Of a stretch of DNA of 64,000 nt, positions 27,740 to 37,335 are shown one piece after another (the stretch's first letter is position 1; each line of letters opens with the position of its first letter). Made by a program: the position numbers and the translations under genes. The DNA comes from Mucilaginibacter sp. CSA2-8R. GTDB taxonomy: Bacteria; Bacteroidota; Bacteroidia; Sphingobacteriales; Sphingobacteriaceae. The DNA lies in contig NZ_CP152389.1 in assembly GCF_038806765.1 (NCBI RefSeq), positions 496,001 to 560,000 on the forward strand. Reading direction: 5' to 3'. The notes beneath the pieces were generated by a model. That model saw only the letters and a list, made by a program, of their open reading frames with translations, was not told the DNA's origin and made no database searches.

Positions 27740-27850
27740 CATACATGCACTCAAAATTTTTAGCAAAATGCTCTAATAGCAGATCTACACATTGGATTAA
27801 GTAAGTCGTTACATTTAACTTGAAATGTATGTATTTACAACATTTAAGAG

Positions 27851-27858
27851 TAAGTTTG
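27851..27858 (+). promoter_or_regulatory. Possible -7 promoter element
   Basis: TAAGTTTG fits the Bacteroidota -7 consensus 37 bp before the kinase ATG at 27895, but no good TTTG lies at the expected -33 spacing, so the call is tentative. Confidence 0.4.
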
Positions 27859-27894
27859 TACGTAACGTTATAGAGACAGATTTGAAATAGTGCG

Positions 27895-30255
27895 ATGCAA
27901 AACACCAACCAGTTAACAGTTAGTAATCAGACAACATATTTAACGGCATGGTTAGATCAAATACCAGTTGCTTCATTTAGTTATGATACTCAAGGAGTAG
28001 TTACAGGGCTTAACCAGTCTGCCTCAAATTTATGTGGTAAAGCTTTAACAGTCGGTAGTACTTTAAACAGTTTCACTGTACATATTACTCCCTTACATAG
28101 CGGTTCTTTTACAACAGAACAGGGCCTAATGTATTGTACGTTACAACAAGGTAACACTGTTAATGGTGAGGAAGTACTATTTAAACATCCTGATGGTGGT
28201 ATAATAAAACTAAAGTGGTATGCCAAGCCGTTCATTGCCAATGATAATGTTATAGGTGGTGTGTGTACCTTGATTGACATCACAGATTATCTTAATAATG
28301 GAGATGATGGAGCATTGCTGGCTGCTATTGTAAACAATTCAAGTGATGCCATTATTAGTAAAACTTTGGATGGAATAATTACCAGTTGGAATAACGCTGC
28401 ACACAATTTATTTGGCTATACTGCCGAAGAGGCCATTGGCAGGCACATCTCCATACTTATTCCGGAAGCTCGACTTCACGAGGAAGATACAATTATCGGC
28501 AGTATCTCTCAAGGAAAGAAAATAGATCATTTTGAAACTGTACGTGTTACTAAGGGTGGAAAGGCAGTAACTATCTCCCTTTCAGTATCGCCGGTTACCG
28601 ACAGGTATGGTAAAATTATAGGTGCCTCCAAAATTGTTCGCGATATTACAGAAAGAAATCAGGCCGAGGAGCGACAAGCCATGCTGGCAGCCATTGTTGA
28701 TACTTCTGATGATACTATTTTGAGTAAAACACTGCAAGGTGTTATTACCAGTTGGAATAAGGCTGCTGAAAAAATGTTTGGTTATACTGCCGAAGAAGCT
28801 ATTGGTAAGCATATATCTATGCTGATACCAACATCGCGTTTACAAGAAGAAGATTATATTATAAGTAATATAGGCCAGGGTAACAAGGTAGACCATTTTG
28901 AAACTGTCAGGTTAACCAAGGAAGGTAAAGAAATTCCTATTTCTTTGTCGGTATCACCGGTAATGAACAGTGATGGTAGGGTAATAGGAGCTTCCAAAAT
29001 AGCCCGTGATATTAGCTTGCAGAAAGCTACAGAACAAGCACTAAAAAGCCATACGCACCGGTTAGAGATTATTAACTCAGTAACCAAGATTATTTCTGAG
29101 GGGCTTGACCTTCAGAAAATACTTCAAAAAGTAACTGATGTTACAACCGAGCTTACCGGAGCAGAGTTTGGTGCTTTTTTCTATAATACCATTAATGAAA
29201 GCGGTGACGCATTAATGCTCTATACCTTATCAGGCGCACCTAAAGAGGCGTTCGAACAATTAGGCATGCCCCGAAATACGGTTTTGTTTCATCCAACATT
29301 CTCAGGCCACGGTATTGTGCGTGTAGATGATATTACCTTAGATGCTCGTTATGGACAAAACCATCCGCATAATGGGATGCCTAAAGGGCACCTGCCGGTT
29401 AAAAGTTATATGGCAGTTCCTGTAGTATCCAGATTGGGCTCTGTTATTGGCAGCTTGTTTTTTGGTCACTCCGAAGTTGGCAGATTTACTGCTGAGCACG
29501 AAGCTTTAGTTATGCCGATAGCGGCACAAGCTGCCATTGGTATTGATAACGCAAAGCTATTTGAAGAAGTAAAAATACTCAATGATAAAAAGGATGAGTT
29601 TATTGGTTTGGCCAGCCATGAGCTTAAAACACCGTTAACCAGTATTATCGGCTATCTGCAGATTTTGAATAGGCAAATTAAAGATGAGCATACTAAAAAG
29701 TTTATGATCAAAACTCTTCAGCAAGTCAAAAAGCTGTCGGGATTGGTATCTGACTTGTTAGATGTATCAAAAATTGAGGCTGGAAAACTGCAGTTAACTA
29801 AAGATAACTTTGATATATGCCAAGTTGTTGATGACGCTATAGAGCTTATACAGCACTCAAACAAAACACACACCATCAGCTTTCATCCAAACATCGACAA
29901 CTTGCAGATTTATGGTGACCCGCAACGTATAGAACAGGTAATCATTAATCTGCTTACTAATGCCATTAAATATTCGCCGCAGGATAACCGCGTAGAGGTA
30001 GGGATCAATCATACTGCAAACGAAGTGCAAATCAGCGTTAAAGATTTTGGTATGGGTATACCTGCTGAAAAATTACAACATGTGTTTTCGAGATTTTATA
30101 GGGTTGAGGACCTGAATCCTAACATTTCGGGTTTGGGTATCGGGTTGTACATATCACACGAAATTGTGAGCCGGCATAACGGTAAACTATGGGTAGATAG
30201 CACCTTGGGGCAGGGCAGTACCTTCTGGCTAAGCTTACCGGTTGGAGATATTTAA
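27895..30255 (+). CDS. Multi-PAS/GAF sensor histidine kinase
   Basis: A soluble 786-residue kinase. Order: a divergent PAS (about 15-140), two close PAS copies (about 141-262 and 263-385), a GAF domain (about 390-555), HisKA with phospho-acceptor H575 (SHELKTPLTS) and HATPase_c with NLLTNAIKYS, DFGMGIP and GLGIGLY. The two PAS copies share long identical stretches (GYTAEEAIG, HFETVR, SLSVSP) at a period of 122 codons. No membrane segment is visible. It has no response regulator beside it and overlaps nothing, ending 1 bp from the convergent esterase gene. Input ligand is unknown. Confidence 0.92.
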   Translation: MQNTNQLTVSNQTTYLTAWLDQIPVASFSYDTQGVVTGLNQSASNLCGKALTVGSTLNSFTVHITPLHSGSFTTEQGLMYCTLQQGNTVNGEEVLFKHPDGGIIKLKWYAKPFIANDNVIGGVCTLIDITDYLNNGDDGALLAAIVNNSSDAIISKTLDGIITSWNNAAHNLFGYTAEEAIGRHISILIPEARLHEEDTIIGSISQGKKIDHFETVRVTKGGKAVTISLSVSPVTDRYGKIIGASKIVRDITERNQAEERQAMLAAIVDTSDDTILSKTLQGVITSWNKAAEKMFGYTAEEAIGKHISMLIPTSRLQEEDYIISNIGQGNKVDHFETVRLTKEGKEIPISLSVSPVMNSDGRVIGASKIARDISLQKATEQALKSHTHRLEIINSVTKIISEGLDLQKILQKVTDVTTELTGAEFGAFFYNTINESGDALMLYTLSGAPKEAFEQLGMPRNTVLFHPTFSGHGIVRVDDITLDARYGQNHPHNGMPKGHLPVKSYMAVPVVSRLGSVIGSLFFGHSEVGRFTAEHEALVMPIAAQAAIGIDNAKLFEEVKILNDKKDEFIGLASHELKTPLTSIIGYLQILNRQIKDEHTKKFMIKTLQQVKKLSGLVSDLLDVSKIEAGKLQLTKDNFDICQVVDDAIELIQHSNKTHTISFHPNIDNLQIYGDPQRIEQVIINLLTNAIKYSPQDNRVEVGINHTANEVQISVKDFGMGIPAEKLQHVFSRFYRVEDLNPNISGLGIGLYISHEIVSRHNGKLWVDSTLGQGSTFWLSLPVGDI

Positions 30256-30256
30256 T

Positions 30257-30985
30257 CTACAAATAAAACTTCACCATTTGCCGCCAGTACCGGGGCCGGT
30301 GTGCATCATTATCCCAAATGTAAAACTGGTGAGTAATACCTTTAGACCATAATAGATCTGAAAAAGCTAAGTTACCGGGCAAAAAGGGGTCTGTTTCGCC
30401 AATGGCTATAGTAATATCCAGTTGCTTGATAGTATTAAGCAGGCCTTCGTCAGTTAAATTAGACATATACTGCCTCGGCATGTTAAAGTAAATATCCTCA
30501 TCACGGTAGCCGTCAAACAAATCATCGTAATTGGGCAGTGATATAGTAAGGTCATAACGGCCGCTCATGCCGGTTACCTTAGTAAACAGTTGGGGGTGTT
30601 TTAAGCCTAAGTTTACAGCATGATAAGCGCCCATGCTACAGCCTGCTACCGCTAGCCCGCTACTGCCATTTAGCTTGCGTATAAAAGGCAACACCTCATT
30701 AATCAAATAATTTTCATACAGAATGTAGCGTGCTATGCGGCCTGCCGGATGTATGTTTTTATTGTAAAAGCTTTCGGCATCAATGCTGTCTACGCAAAAT
30801 AATTGTAGTTCGCCATTCTCTAACTTTTCAAATAGCGAACCAACAATACCCCAATTTTCATAATCATAAAATCTGGCCATACGCGTTGGGAAAAATAGTA
30901 CAGCCCGGCCGGCATGGCCAAATACCAGCAACTCCATATTGCGCTGAAGCGCTTTACTGAACCATTGATGATATGCTCTTTCCAT
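30257..30985 (-). CDS. Esterase-family alpha/beta hydrolase
   Basis: A 242-residue cytoplasmic serine hydrolase of the esterase family (esterase D / DUF1749-like fold). The nucleophile elbow is GCSMGAYHA, with acid residue in IGETDPFL and a histidine in the C-terminal DAHRPRYWRQM stretch. No signal peptide. Substrate is not inferable from sequence. It follows the SGNH hydrolase gene with a 60-bp gap on the same strand, so they may form an operon. Confidence 0.82.
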   Translation of the reverse strand: MERAYHQWFSKALQRNMELLVFGHAGRAVLFFPTRMARFYDYENWGIVGSLFEKLENGELQLFCVDSIDAESFYNKNIHPAGRIARYILYENYLINEVLPFIRKLNGSSGLAVAGCSMGAYHAVNLGLKHPQLFTKVTGMSGRYDLTISLPNYDDLFDGYRDEDIYFNMPRQYMSNLTDEGLLNTIKQLDITIAIGETDPFLPGNLAFSDLLWSKGITHQFYIWDNDAHRPRYWRQMVKFYL

Positions 30986-31045
30986 GGGGTTAATTGTTTT
31001 TAACTATCGCGTGTCCAGGTTTTGCATACATCATAAACGGAAAAA

Positions 31046-31636
31046 TCAGCGCGACAATTGCTGGGTGATCAGTTGCGTCCAGAGTTCGTAACCCTTGGGG
31101 TTCATATGCAGGAAATCGGCACCGTAGTATTCTTTTTTTGGATTATGATCGGCATCCAGCATTGCTTCGAAAATATTGATGAAGCGCCAGTTATTATCCT
31201 GCTTAATAATTTCGCTCTCAATCAAATTATTAGCATATCTAAACTGGTCGGCCAGGTGCCAGCGGCTGGGGCTGGGTTTAATAGAAATATAATAACAGGG
31301 CAGGTTGCCAAAACGTTGCTGGGCTTTTACTACCAGTTGCTCAAAAAATATAAATACTTCTTCCGGGTTACGGCCATCGCTCAGGTCATTGTCGCCCGCA
31401 TAAACAACAAGGCGCTTAGGGTTTAACTGCACCATCAGCCTGTCAAAAAACCAAACACAAGCCGCCAGGGTAGATCCGCCAAAACCAAGGTTGATAGGTT
31501 TATATGCCATAAAATCGTCGTTCAGGCTGCTCCATAAACGTATACTCGAACTCCCGTAAAATAAGGTTTCGGGCTGATAGGGTAATTCCCTTATTTTCTT
31601 TTCAAGGGCTTTAACCTCGTCTTCGTACCAATGCAT
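31046..31636 (-). CDS. SGNH/GDSL-family hydrolase
   Basis: A 196-residue cytoplasmic lipase/esterase-like protein without a signal peptide. The SGNH blocks are visible: the nucleophile serine in FYGSSSIRLW, the glycine in LGFGGST, the asparagine in AGDND, and the aspartate-histidine pair in DFLHMNPKGY near residue 180. The family includes acyl hydrolases and esterases; substrate unknown. It is upstream of the esterase gene, so the two are a possible two-gene hydrolase operon. Confidence 0.86.
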   Translation of the reverse strand: MHWYEDEVKALEKKIRELPYQPETLFYGSSSIRLWSSLNDDFMAYKPINLGFGGSTLAACVWFFDRLMVQLNPKRLVVYAGDNDLSDGRNPEEVFIFFEQLVVKAQQRFGNLPCYYISIKPSPSRWHLADQFRYANNLIESEIIKQDNNWRFINIFEAMLDADHNPKKEYYGADFLHMNPKGYELWTQLITQQLSR

Positions 31637-31731
31637 GCGGGTAATATATAAAAGTAGTTTTAACTTTTAATGAAGTGCTTAAAAGTTGATTAAAATTCAG
31701 TTAGAAAAAGGGTCAAGTTGTTAACCGATAA

Positions 31732-31775
31732 GACACAACATAGCTATTTCAGTCAAGCTTATTGTGTCAATTTTT
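31732..31775. repeat. Orphan terminator-like hairpin in divergent gap
   Basis: GACACAA (31732-31738) and TTGTGTC (31762-31768) form a perfect 7-bp outer stem, with an inner AGCT/AGCT pair, followed by AATTTTT. It lies in the divergent gap between the SGNH gene (minus) and the helicase gene (plus), so it terminates no known plus-strand transcript. Confidence 0.4.
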
Positions 31776-31859
31776 GCTATAAAATATTTAAGCTCCGCTT
31801 ATATAGTGCACTAAAATCATTACTGCTGCATTTTCAAATTCTGTACCTTTACTTTTGTA

Positions 31860-34800
31860 ATGATGCAGTCTCCTACCGAAAAGTTTAATAGTATTTTAGC
31901 TCAGTTAAATGCTGAGCAATTAGCAGCCGTTAATAAAATTGATGGCCCGGTGCTGGTTGTGGCTGGCCCTGGTACCGGTAAAACACAAATACTGGCAGCA
32001 CGGATAGGTAAAATACTGCTCGAAACCGATGCCCAGCCCAACGAGATATTATGTCTTACTTATACAGATGCCGGAGCTGTGGCTATGCGTAAACGTCTTT
32101 TTGAGTTTATAGGACCTGATGCTTACCGAATCAACATCTATACCTTCCACGCGTTTTGTAATGATATTATTCAGGAAAATCTGGATTATTTTGGCAAGGT
32201 AAGCTTGGAGCCGCTGAACGATCTGGAATCTGCCATGCTATTTAGAGAACTGGTAGATGAATTTGACACCGATCATTTATTGAAGCGGTTTACCGGCGAT
32301 ATTTACTATGATGTGCCCCGGCTAAAAAGCTTGTTTAGCACCATGAAGCGCGAAAACTGGGAACTGACCATGATTGAGCGTGCGGTACAGGAATATATTG
32401 ATGATTTACCCAACCGCGAGGAGTTTATTTATAAGCGGCCCAATGCCGCCAAAGGTATTCAAAAAGGCGATCCTAAGCAGAAAGATATTGACGCCGCTAA
32501 AGAGCTGATGGATAAGCTGCTTTGTGCAGTTAAAGAGTTTGAGAACTACCAGAATAGGTTACAGCAACGCGGCCGGTATGATTATGACGACATGATTATC
32601 TGGGTACTCAGGGCTTTTCGCGATAGCGAAAACTTGTTGCGCCGCTATCAGGAAAGGCATCAGTATATACTGGTAGATGAGTTTCAGGATACCAGCGGTT
32701 CGCAAAATGAACTGCTTAAGTTTTTGCTCACTTACTGGGAAAATCCCAACGTATTTGTGGTGGGCGATGATGACCAGTCTATTTTCCGTTTCCAGGGGGC
32801 TAATATGAAAAACATACTCGACTTTGCCGGCGACTATGTGAAAACCCTGCACACCGTAGTGCTCAAAAATAATTACCGCTCTAACCAGGTAATTCTGGAT
32901 GTATCACGTGTGCTCATCAACAATAATCGCGAACGCTTAACCAGTCAGCTGCGGTTGGATAAAAACCTGATGGCCTCGCATCCCCGGTTCGAAAAAGAGA
33001 TGGTAGAGCCCATCATCAATGAATACGAAAACCCCGACCAGGAGTTGGTAGATGTGGCTTATCAGATAGAGCGCCTTATTGAGCGTGGCAGCTTGGCTGC
33101 TGACATTGCCGTAATTTATCGAAACCACAACCAGGTGGAGCAATTGATACAGTACCTGGATGCTAAAAAGGTAGCGGTGAATACCAAGCGCAAAATCGAT
33201 ATTCTCACACTGCCTTTCGGCGAGAAAATCATCAACCTGTTGCAGTATCTCGCAATGGAACTTGATTCGCCTTACAGCGGCGATGAGTTACTGTTCGAGA
33301 TTATGCACTATGATTTTTTTGATATTCCGCCTATCGAAATTGCTAAGGTAAGCATAGCGGTATCAAAGGCTAATTATAGCCAGTCTAACGAGCCTAAAAC
33401 CTCCATCAGGCGTTACGTAAGCGAAATGAAGGCTAACCGACAAGTGAATCTGTTTGAGCAGCCCGAATACATGGAGATGCGGCAATTAGTTACCGACATT
33501 AATTTTTTACTGAAAGCCGCAGTGAGTTTGAGTCTGCAGCAATTATTTCAGCAGGTAATTACTGCTTTAGGAATACTTAAATACATAATGCAACAGCCCG
33601 ACAAAGGCTGGCATATGGAGATACTAACCAGCCTGTTCAATTTTGTGCGCGATGAAGCCCGCAAGAGCCCGGATATTAAACTTAAGGACATCATCAAAAC
33701 GGTTGATTTGATGAAGCGCAATAACATCAGGCTGGAGTTGAACCAGGTCATACATGCCGAAAACGGCGTAAATTTTTTAACGGCACATGGCTCTAAAGGT
33801 TTAGAGTATGAGCATGTATTTCTGATTGGCTGTACCAAAAGGATATGGGACAGCAAAGGCCGTAATACTGGTTTTAGCTTCCCGGATACATTGATGCAGG
33901 CACCTGGCGACGATAATGCACAGCAGGAAGAATCAAGACGTTTGTTTTATGTGGCCTTAACGCGGGCCAAGCAGTGTTTGCGTATTTCTTACCCGGCCAA
34001 AGATCGTAATGGTAAAGACCAGGAAGCCTCGCAGTTTGTGGGCGAAATACTGGCAGCCAGTCATCTGCAGGTAAAGCAGTCAAAGGTTAATGAAGATGCC
34101 TTAATGGCTTATTTCGCCACACAGTTTACCGAGGATGATAAGCCAGTGGTGCAGTTGCTTGATAAAAACTACATTAACCAACTGCTGCAAAATTATGTGC
34201 TCTCGGTAACGCATTTAAATACATACCTGGATTGCCCGCTTAAGTTTTACTTCCAAAACCTCATTAGGGTACCGGCCGGTAAAAGTCCGGCAATGGCCTT
34301 TGGTTCGGCAGTGCACCATGCGCTGTACCGTACGTTTAAGCGAATGAGTGATAATGACCGTAAGTTTGGTAGTGCTGATGAATTTGTTCGGGAGTTTAGA
34401 TGGTTTATGCACCGTAACCGGGATGCTTTTACCAGCGAAGAATTTAAACTGCGGATGGATTACGGCGATAAAATTTTGCCGGCTTTTTACAACGAGAACG
34501 TAAACCAGTGGCATACTAATGTAGAGGTGGAACATCCTGTGCGAGCATTTCCATTTAACGGTGTGCCGGTAAGAGGTAACTTAGATAAGGTTGAGATTAA
34601 CGGCAGCCAGGTTAACATTGTAGATTACAAAACAGGCAAGCTCAAATATGCTAAAGAAAAGCTGATGCGGCCTACAGCCGACAAGCCCAATGGCGGCGAT
34701 TACTGGCGACAAGCCGTGTTTTACAAAATCCTGGTTGATAATGACAAGATTAAGCCTTGGGAAGCGGTGAGCACAGTGTTTGACTTTATTGAGCCGGTGG

Positions 34801-35000
34801 ATGGGCGCTACCACAAAGAAAAAATTGTGATTTACCCCGAAGATGTTGCCTTGGTAACCCGCCAGCTTACCGAAACCTACCACAAAATTATGGCCCACGA
34901 TTTTGCCACCGGCTGCGGCAAACCCGACTGCGACTGGTGCCACTTTGTACGCAGCAACTTTAAACAGCCGGGGAAGATATTGGAAGGGGTGGAGGAGTAG
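31860..35000 (+). CDS. UvrD/Rep-type helicase fused to Fe-S PD-(D/E)XK nuclease
   Basis: A 1046-residue DNA repair enzyme. The first 700 residues form a superfamily 1A helicase: GPGTGKTQ, CLTYTDAGAV, LVDEFQDTS, VGDDDQSIFRFQGA, LKNNYRSN, LTAHGSKGLEY and FYVALTRAK. The C-terminus is a RecB-type PD-(D/E)XK nuclease with FGSAVHHALY, GNLDKVE and VDYKTGK. Four cysteines frame it, C792 (LDCPLKFYF), C1019, C1024 and C1027, the spacing of the AddB/Cas4 iron-sulfur staple. The architecture resembles AdnA/AdnB. No recB, addB or adnB partner sits beside it. Two ATGs overlap at 31860 and 31863. Confidence 0.92.
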   Translation: MMQSPTEKFNSILAQLNAEQLAAVNKIDGPVLVVAGPGTGKTQILAARIGKILLETDAQPNEILCLTYTDAGAVAMRKRLFEFIGPDAYRINIYTFHAFCNDIIQENLDYFGKVSLEPLNDLESAMLFRELVDEFDTDHLLKRFTGDIYYDVPRLKSLFSTMKRENWELTMIERAVQEYIDDLPNREEFIYKRPNAAKGIQKGDPKQKDIDAAKELMDKLLCAVKEFENYQNRLQQRGRYDYDDMIIWVLRAFRDSENLLRRYQERHQYILVDEFQDTSGSQNELLKFLLTYWENPNVFVVGDDDQSIFRFQGANMKNILDFAGDYVKTLHTVVLKNNYRSNQVILDVSRVLINNNRERLTSQLRLDKNLMASHPRFEKEMVEPIINEYENPDQELVDVAYQIERLIERGSLAADIAVIYRNHNQVEQLIQYLDAKKVAVNTKRKIDILTLPFGEKIINLLQYLAMELDSPYSGDELLFEIMHYDFFDIPPIEIAKVSIAVSKANYSQSNEPKTSIRRYVSEMKANRQVNLFEQPEYMEMRQLVTDINFLLKAAVSLSLQQLFQQVITALGILKYIMQQPDKGWHMEILTSLFNFVRDEARKSPDIKLKDIIKTVDLMKRNNIRLELNQVIHAENGVNFLTAHGSKGLEYEHVFLIGCTKRIWDSKGRNTGFSFPDTLMQAPGDDNAQQEESRRLFYVALTRAKQCLRISYPAKDRNGKDQEASQFVGEILAASHLQVKQSKVNEDALMAYFATQFTEDDKPVVQLLDKNYINQLLQNYVLSVTHLNTYLDCPLKFYFQNLIRVPAGKSPAMAFGSAVHHALYRTFKRMSDNDRKFGSADEFVREFRWFMHRNRDAFTSEEFKLRMDYGDKILPAFYNENVNQWHTNVEVEHPVRAFPFNGVPVRGNLDKVEINGSQVNIVDYKTGKLKYAKEKLMRPTADKPNGGDYWRQAVFYKILVDNDKIKPWEAVSTVFDFIEPVDGRYHKEKIVIYPEDVALVTRQLTETYHKIMAHDFATGCGKPDCDWCHFVRSNFKQPGKILEGVEE

Positions 35001-35091
35001 TTTTGATTTTAGGGACATCGGTAAAAATGTTGTTTCTAATCATATACTCATCAGCCTATAGCTTATATTGCTTTGATTAAACAACAACTGC

Positions 35092-36441
35092 ATGAAGTTC
35101 AAATTTTTACTCCTTTTACTATTTGCCGTACCCGCCTTTGCGCAAACTACCATTAAACAGGATGCTGCCATTACGCAGATGAATGATGAGGTGTCGGCTC
35201 AAAACATAGAAACCATTGTGCGCAAGCTGGTGAGCTTTAAAACCCGCCACACTTTAAGCGATACCACCAGCAAAACTACCGGCATCGGCGCAGCCCGTAA
35301 CTGGATTAAAGCCGAACTGGAACGTTATGCGGCAGCTTCTAACGGACGCATGAAGGTGGAGTTTGATACCTTTACCCAGCCGGCCGGAGGGCGCATAGGT
35401 AAGCCTACGGTATTAAAAAACGTACTGGCTATTCTAAAAGGTACCGACCCGACCGATACCCGGATTTACATGGTTTCGGGCCATTATGATTCGAGGGTGA
35501 ACAATGTGATGGATTCGGCTTTGGTGGCACCTGGGGCGGTTGATGATGCCTCGGGCACGGCTGTTTCGATGGAGATTGCCCGGGTAATGGCCAAGCGGTC
35601 TTTTCCGGCTACTATTATTTTTATGGCAGTAGCAGGCGAGGAACAGGGCCTGAACGGCTCAACCAATGTAGCCAAGCGAGCCAAAGCCGAAAAGTGGAAT
35701 GTGGATGCCATGCTGAATAACGATATTGTTGGAAATACCTACGGCATGGAAAACGGTATAAAAAACAATACCAACGTCCGGGTTTTTAGCGAAGGTGTAC
35801 CATCAACTGTAAGTGGCGATGCACGTGCGCTGGCCTCGTTAATCAATAATGGCGGCGAAAATGATAGTCCGTCAAGGCAATTGGCCCGGTATATTAAAGA
35901 AGTGGCCGAACGTTACGTGAGCCACCTGGACGTAAAAATGGTTTACCGTCGCGACCGCTTTTTACGTGGCGGCGACCAGACTCCTTTTCTGCAAAATGGC
36001 TTTACAGCAGTACGCTTCACTGAGATGAACGAGGACTTTAACCGTCAGCATCAGAACGTCCGTAAAGAAAAAGGCGTTGATTATGGCGACCTGCCCGAAT
36101 TTGCCGATTATGATTATATCCAAAAAGTAGCCCGAATGAATTTGTCGGTTTTAGCCAATCTGGCCATGGCCCCTGCGCAACCGCAAAACGTAGGCGTAAG
36201 TACCAGTGGGCTGACCAACAAAACCACCCTGAAATGGAGTGCGCCTGAGGTGGGTAAAAAGCCGGCTGGCTATTACATCCTGATGCGCGAAACTATCAGC
36301 CCATATTGGGAAAAGAAAATTTTCGTCACCGGCAATGAGTATACTTCGGATTACTCCAAGGATAATTACTTTTTTGCCGTGCAGTCGGTGGATGCTGATG
36401 GGCACGAAAGTTTGCCGGTATATCCGAAGCCGATAAGATAA
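35092..36441 (+). CDS. Secreted M28-family metallopeptidase
   Basis: A 449-residue exported aminopeptidase. The signal peptide ends at FAQ (residue 18). The di-zinc M28 motifs follow: SGHYDSR with the first His/Asp ligands, GAVDDASGTA with the bridging Asp, and VAGEEQGLNGS with the catalytic Glu pair. After the peptidase domain, about the last 85 residues are beta-rich and fibronectin type III-like (TTLKWSAPEV ... YFFAVQSVDADGHES), probably a surface or substrate module. ATG 35092 starts the signal peptide. A bidirectional terminator follows. Confidence 0.92.
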   Translation: MKFKFLLLLLFAVPAFAQTTIKQDAAITQMNDEVSAQNIETIVRKLVSFKTRHTLSDTTSKTTGIGAARNWIKAELERYAAASNGRMKVEFDTFTQPAGGRIGKPTVLKNVLAILKGTDPTDTRIYMVSGHYDSRVNNVMDSALVAPGAVDDASGTAVSMEIARVMAKRSFPATIIFMAVAGEEQGLNGSTNVAKRAKAEKWNVDAMLNNDIVGNTYGMENGIKNNTNVRVFSEGVPSTVSGDARALASLINNGGENDSPSRQLARYIKEVAERYVSHLDVKMVYRRDRFLRGGDQTPFLQNGFTAVRFTEMNEDFNRQHQNVRKEKGVDYGDLPEFADYDYIQKVARMNLSVLANLAMAPAQPQNVGVSTSGLTNKTTLKWSAPEVGKKPAGYYILMRETISPYWEKKIFVTGNEYTSDYSKDNYFFAVQSVDADGHESLPVYPKPIR

Positions 36442-36470
36442 TCTGTATAGGTAAGAAAATACTGTAATCT

Positions 36471-36510
36471 AAAACACAAAAGAGACCCTGAAAAGTCTCT
36501 TTTGTGTTTT
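36471..36510. terminator. Bidirectional terminator
   Basis: A perfect 16-bp inverted repeat AAAACACAAAAGAGAC / GTCTCTTTTGTGTTTT with an 8-nt loop, between the convergent M28 peptidase and ABC permease genes. It has A-runs and T-runs on both sides, so it can serve both strands. Confidence 0.93.
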
Positions 36511-36534
36511 AAAATGATAAGGTGTAGGTAAATG

Positions 36535-37326
36535 TTATTTGATGCTCAAGCGCCTCACAATAAAGTAACCCAATACAAAAACTACAGCAGCAGTTCCTAT
36601 ACTGGCCAGCACCTCATTGGTAAATATTTCTAAACCGGAATTAACTCTTATTTTTTTGCTCAGGCCCATAACGGCGTGTAAAGGTTGCGCATAGGGGAAA
36701 GCGTAAGCATATTCCCAACGTACATTAGTTACCAGTATTATACCAACGATGGTGCCTACAAAGCCAATTCCCATTGGTTTTAAAAAATCTTTCCAAATCA
36801 GGCTCATTACAAATTGCAGGGCCAATGTGGCCAGTGAGCCTAAAAATAATTTAATGTAGATATCAAAAAGTTCTTTTTCTATATGCGCATCAAGAAATTT
36901 AAGTTCGGGTTTGAGCAAGCCCAATAAATTACCAAACCCGATGGTGAACCCAACAAACAGCATCAGGCAAAGCAACACTAGGAAAAAGGCATAAAAAAAC
37001 TTGGCGCTGTAAATAGACCATTTAGGTATAGGTAGCGTGAACAATGTTTTCCAGGTATCTGATTTATGTTCAACACTGTTTACCGAATAGGCTATGAATA
37101 TGATAAAGATAGGCAGCAGCAGTGTGCCCATCATCCCTAAAGAAATACCCGAGAACTGCGCCCACAATACTTTGCCCGGATAAGCCGCCAGCTTAGCGCT
37201 TTTAAAATAAAAACCAAGACTAATAAGCGAGGTAAGCAGCAGGGGCAAAAGTACGGCGCTCCAAAAGCCCAGCGTTTTCCGGCTCTTGTAAAACTCCGAT
37301 TGCAGTGATAATAAAAATCCTTTCAT
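36535..37326 (-). CDS. ABC transporter permease (ABC-2 type)
   Basis: A 263-residue membrane protein with about six hydrophobic helices and the N-terminal segment SLQSEFYKSRKTLGFW that is common in ABC-2 permeases beside a cytosolic ATPase. It resembles the permeases of lantibiotic/bacitracin-type and Bacteroidota exporters. It is the third gene of a three-gene minus-strand operon (38232-38444, 37336-38235, this gene; 9 bp gap). Substrate is unknown. Confidence 0.86.
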   Translation of the reverse strand: MKGFLLSLQSEFYKSRKTLGFWSAVLLPLLLTSLISLGFYFKSAKLAAYPGKVLWAQFSGISLGMMGTLLLPIFIIFIAYSVNSVEHKSDTWKTLFTLPIPKWSIYSAKFFYAFFLVLLCLMLFVGFTIGFGNLLGLLKPELKFLDAHIEKELFDIYIKLFLGSLATLALQFVMSLIWKDFLKPMGIGFVGTIVGIILVTNVRWEYAYAFPYAQPLHAVMGLSKKIRVNSGLEIFTNEVLASIGTAAVVFVLGYFIVRRLSIK

Positions 37327-37335
37327 GGGTTTAGG

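Noticed and set aside
31844..31857. A promoter (TACCTTTA / TACTTTTG) for the helicase gene.
   Set aside because: The exact match lies only 3 bp before the ATG, which would start transcription inside the gene, and the other lacks a -33 partner.
34581..35018. A 145-residue minus-strand frame inside the helicase-nuclease gene.
   Set aside because: It is wholly antisense to conserved nuclease motifs and has no support from context.
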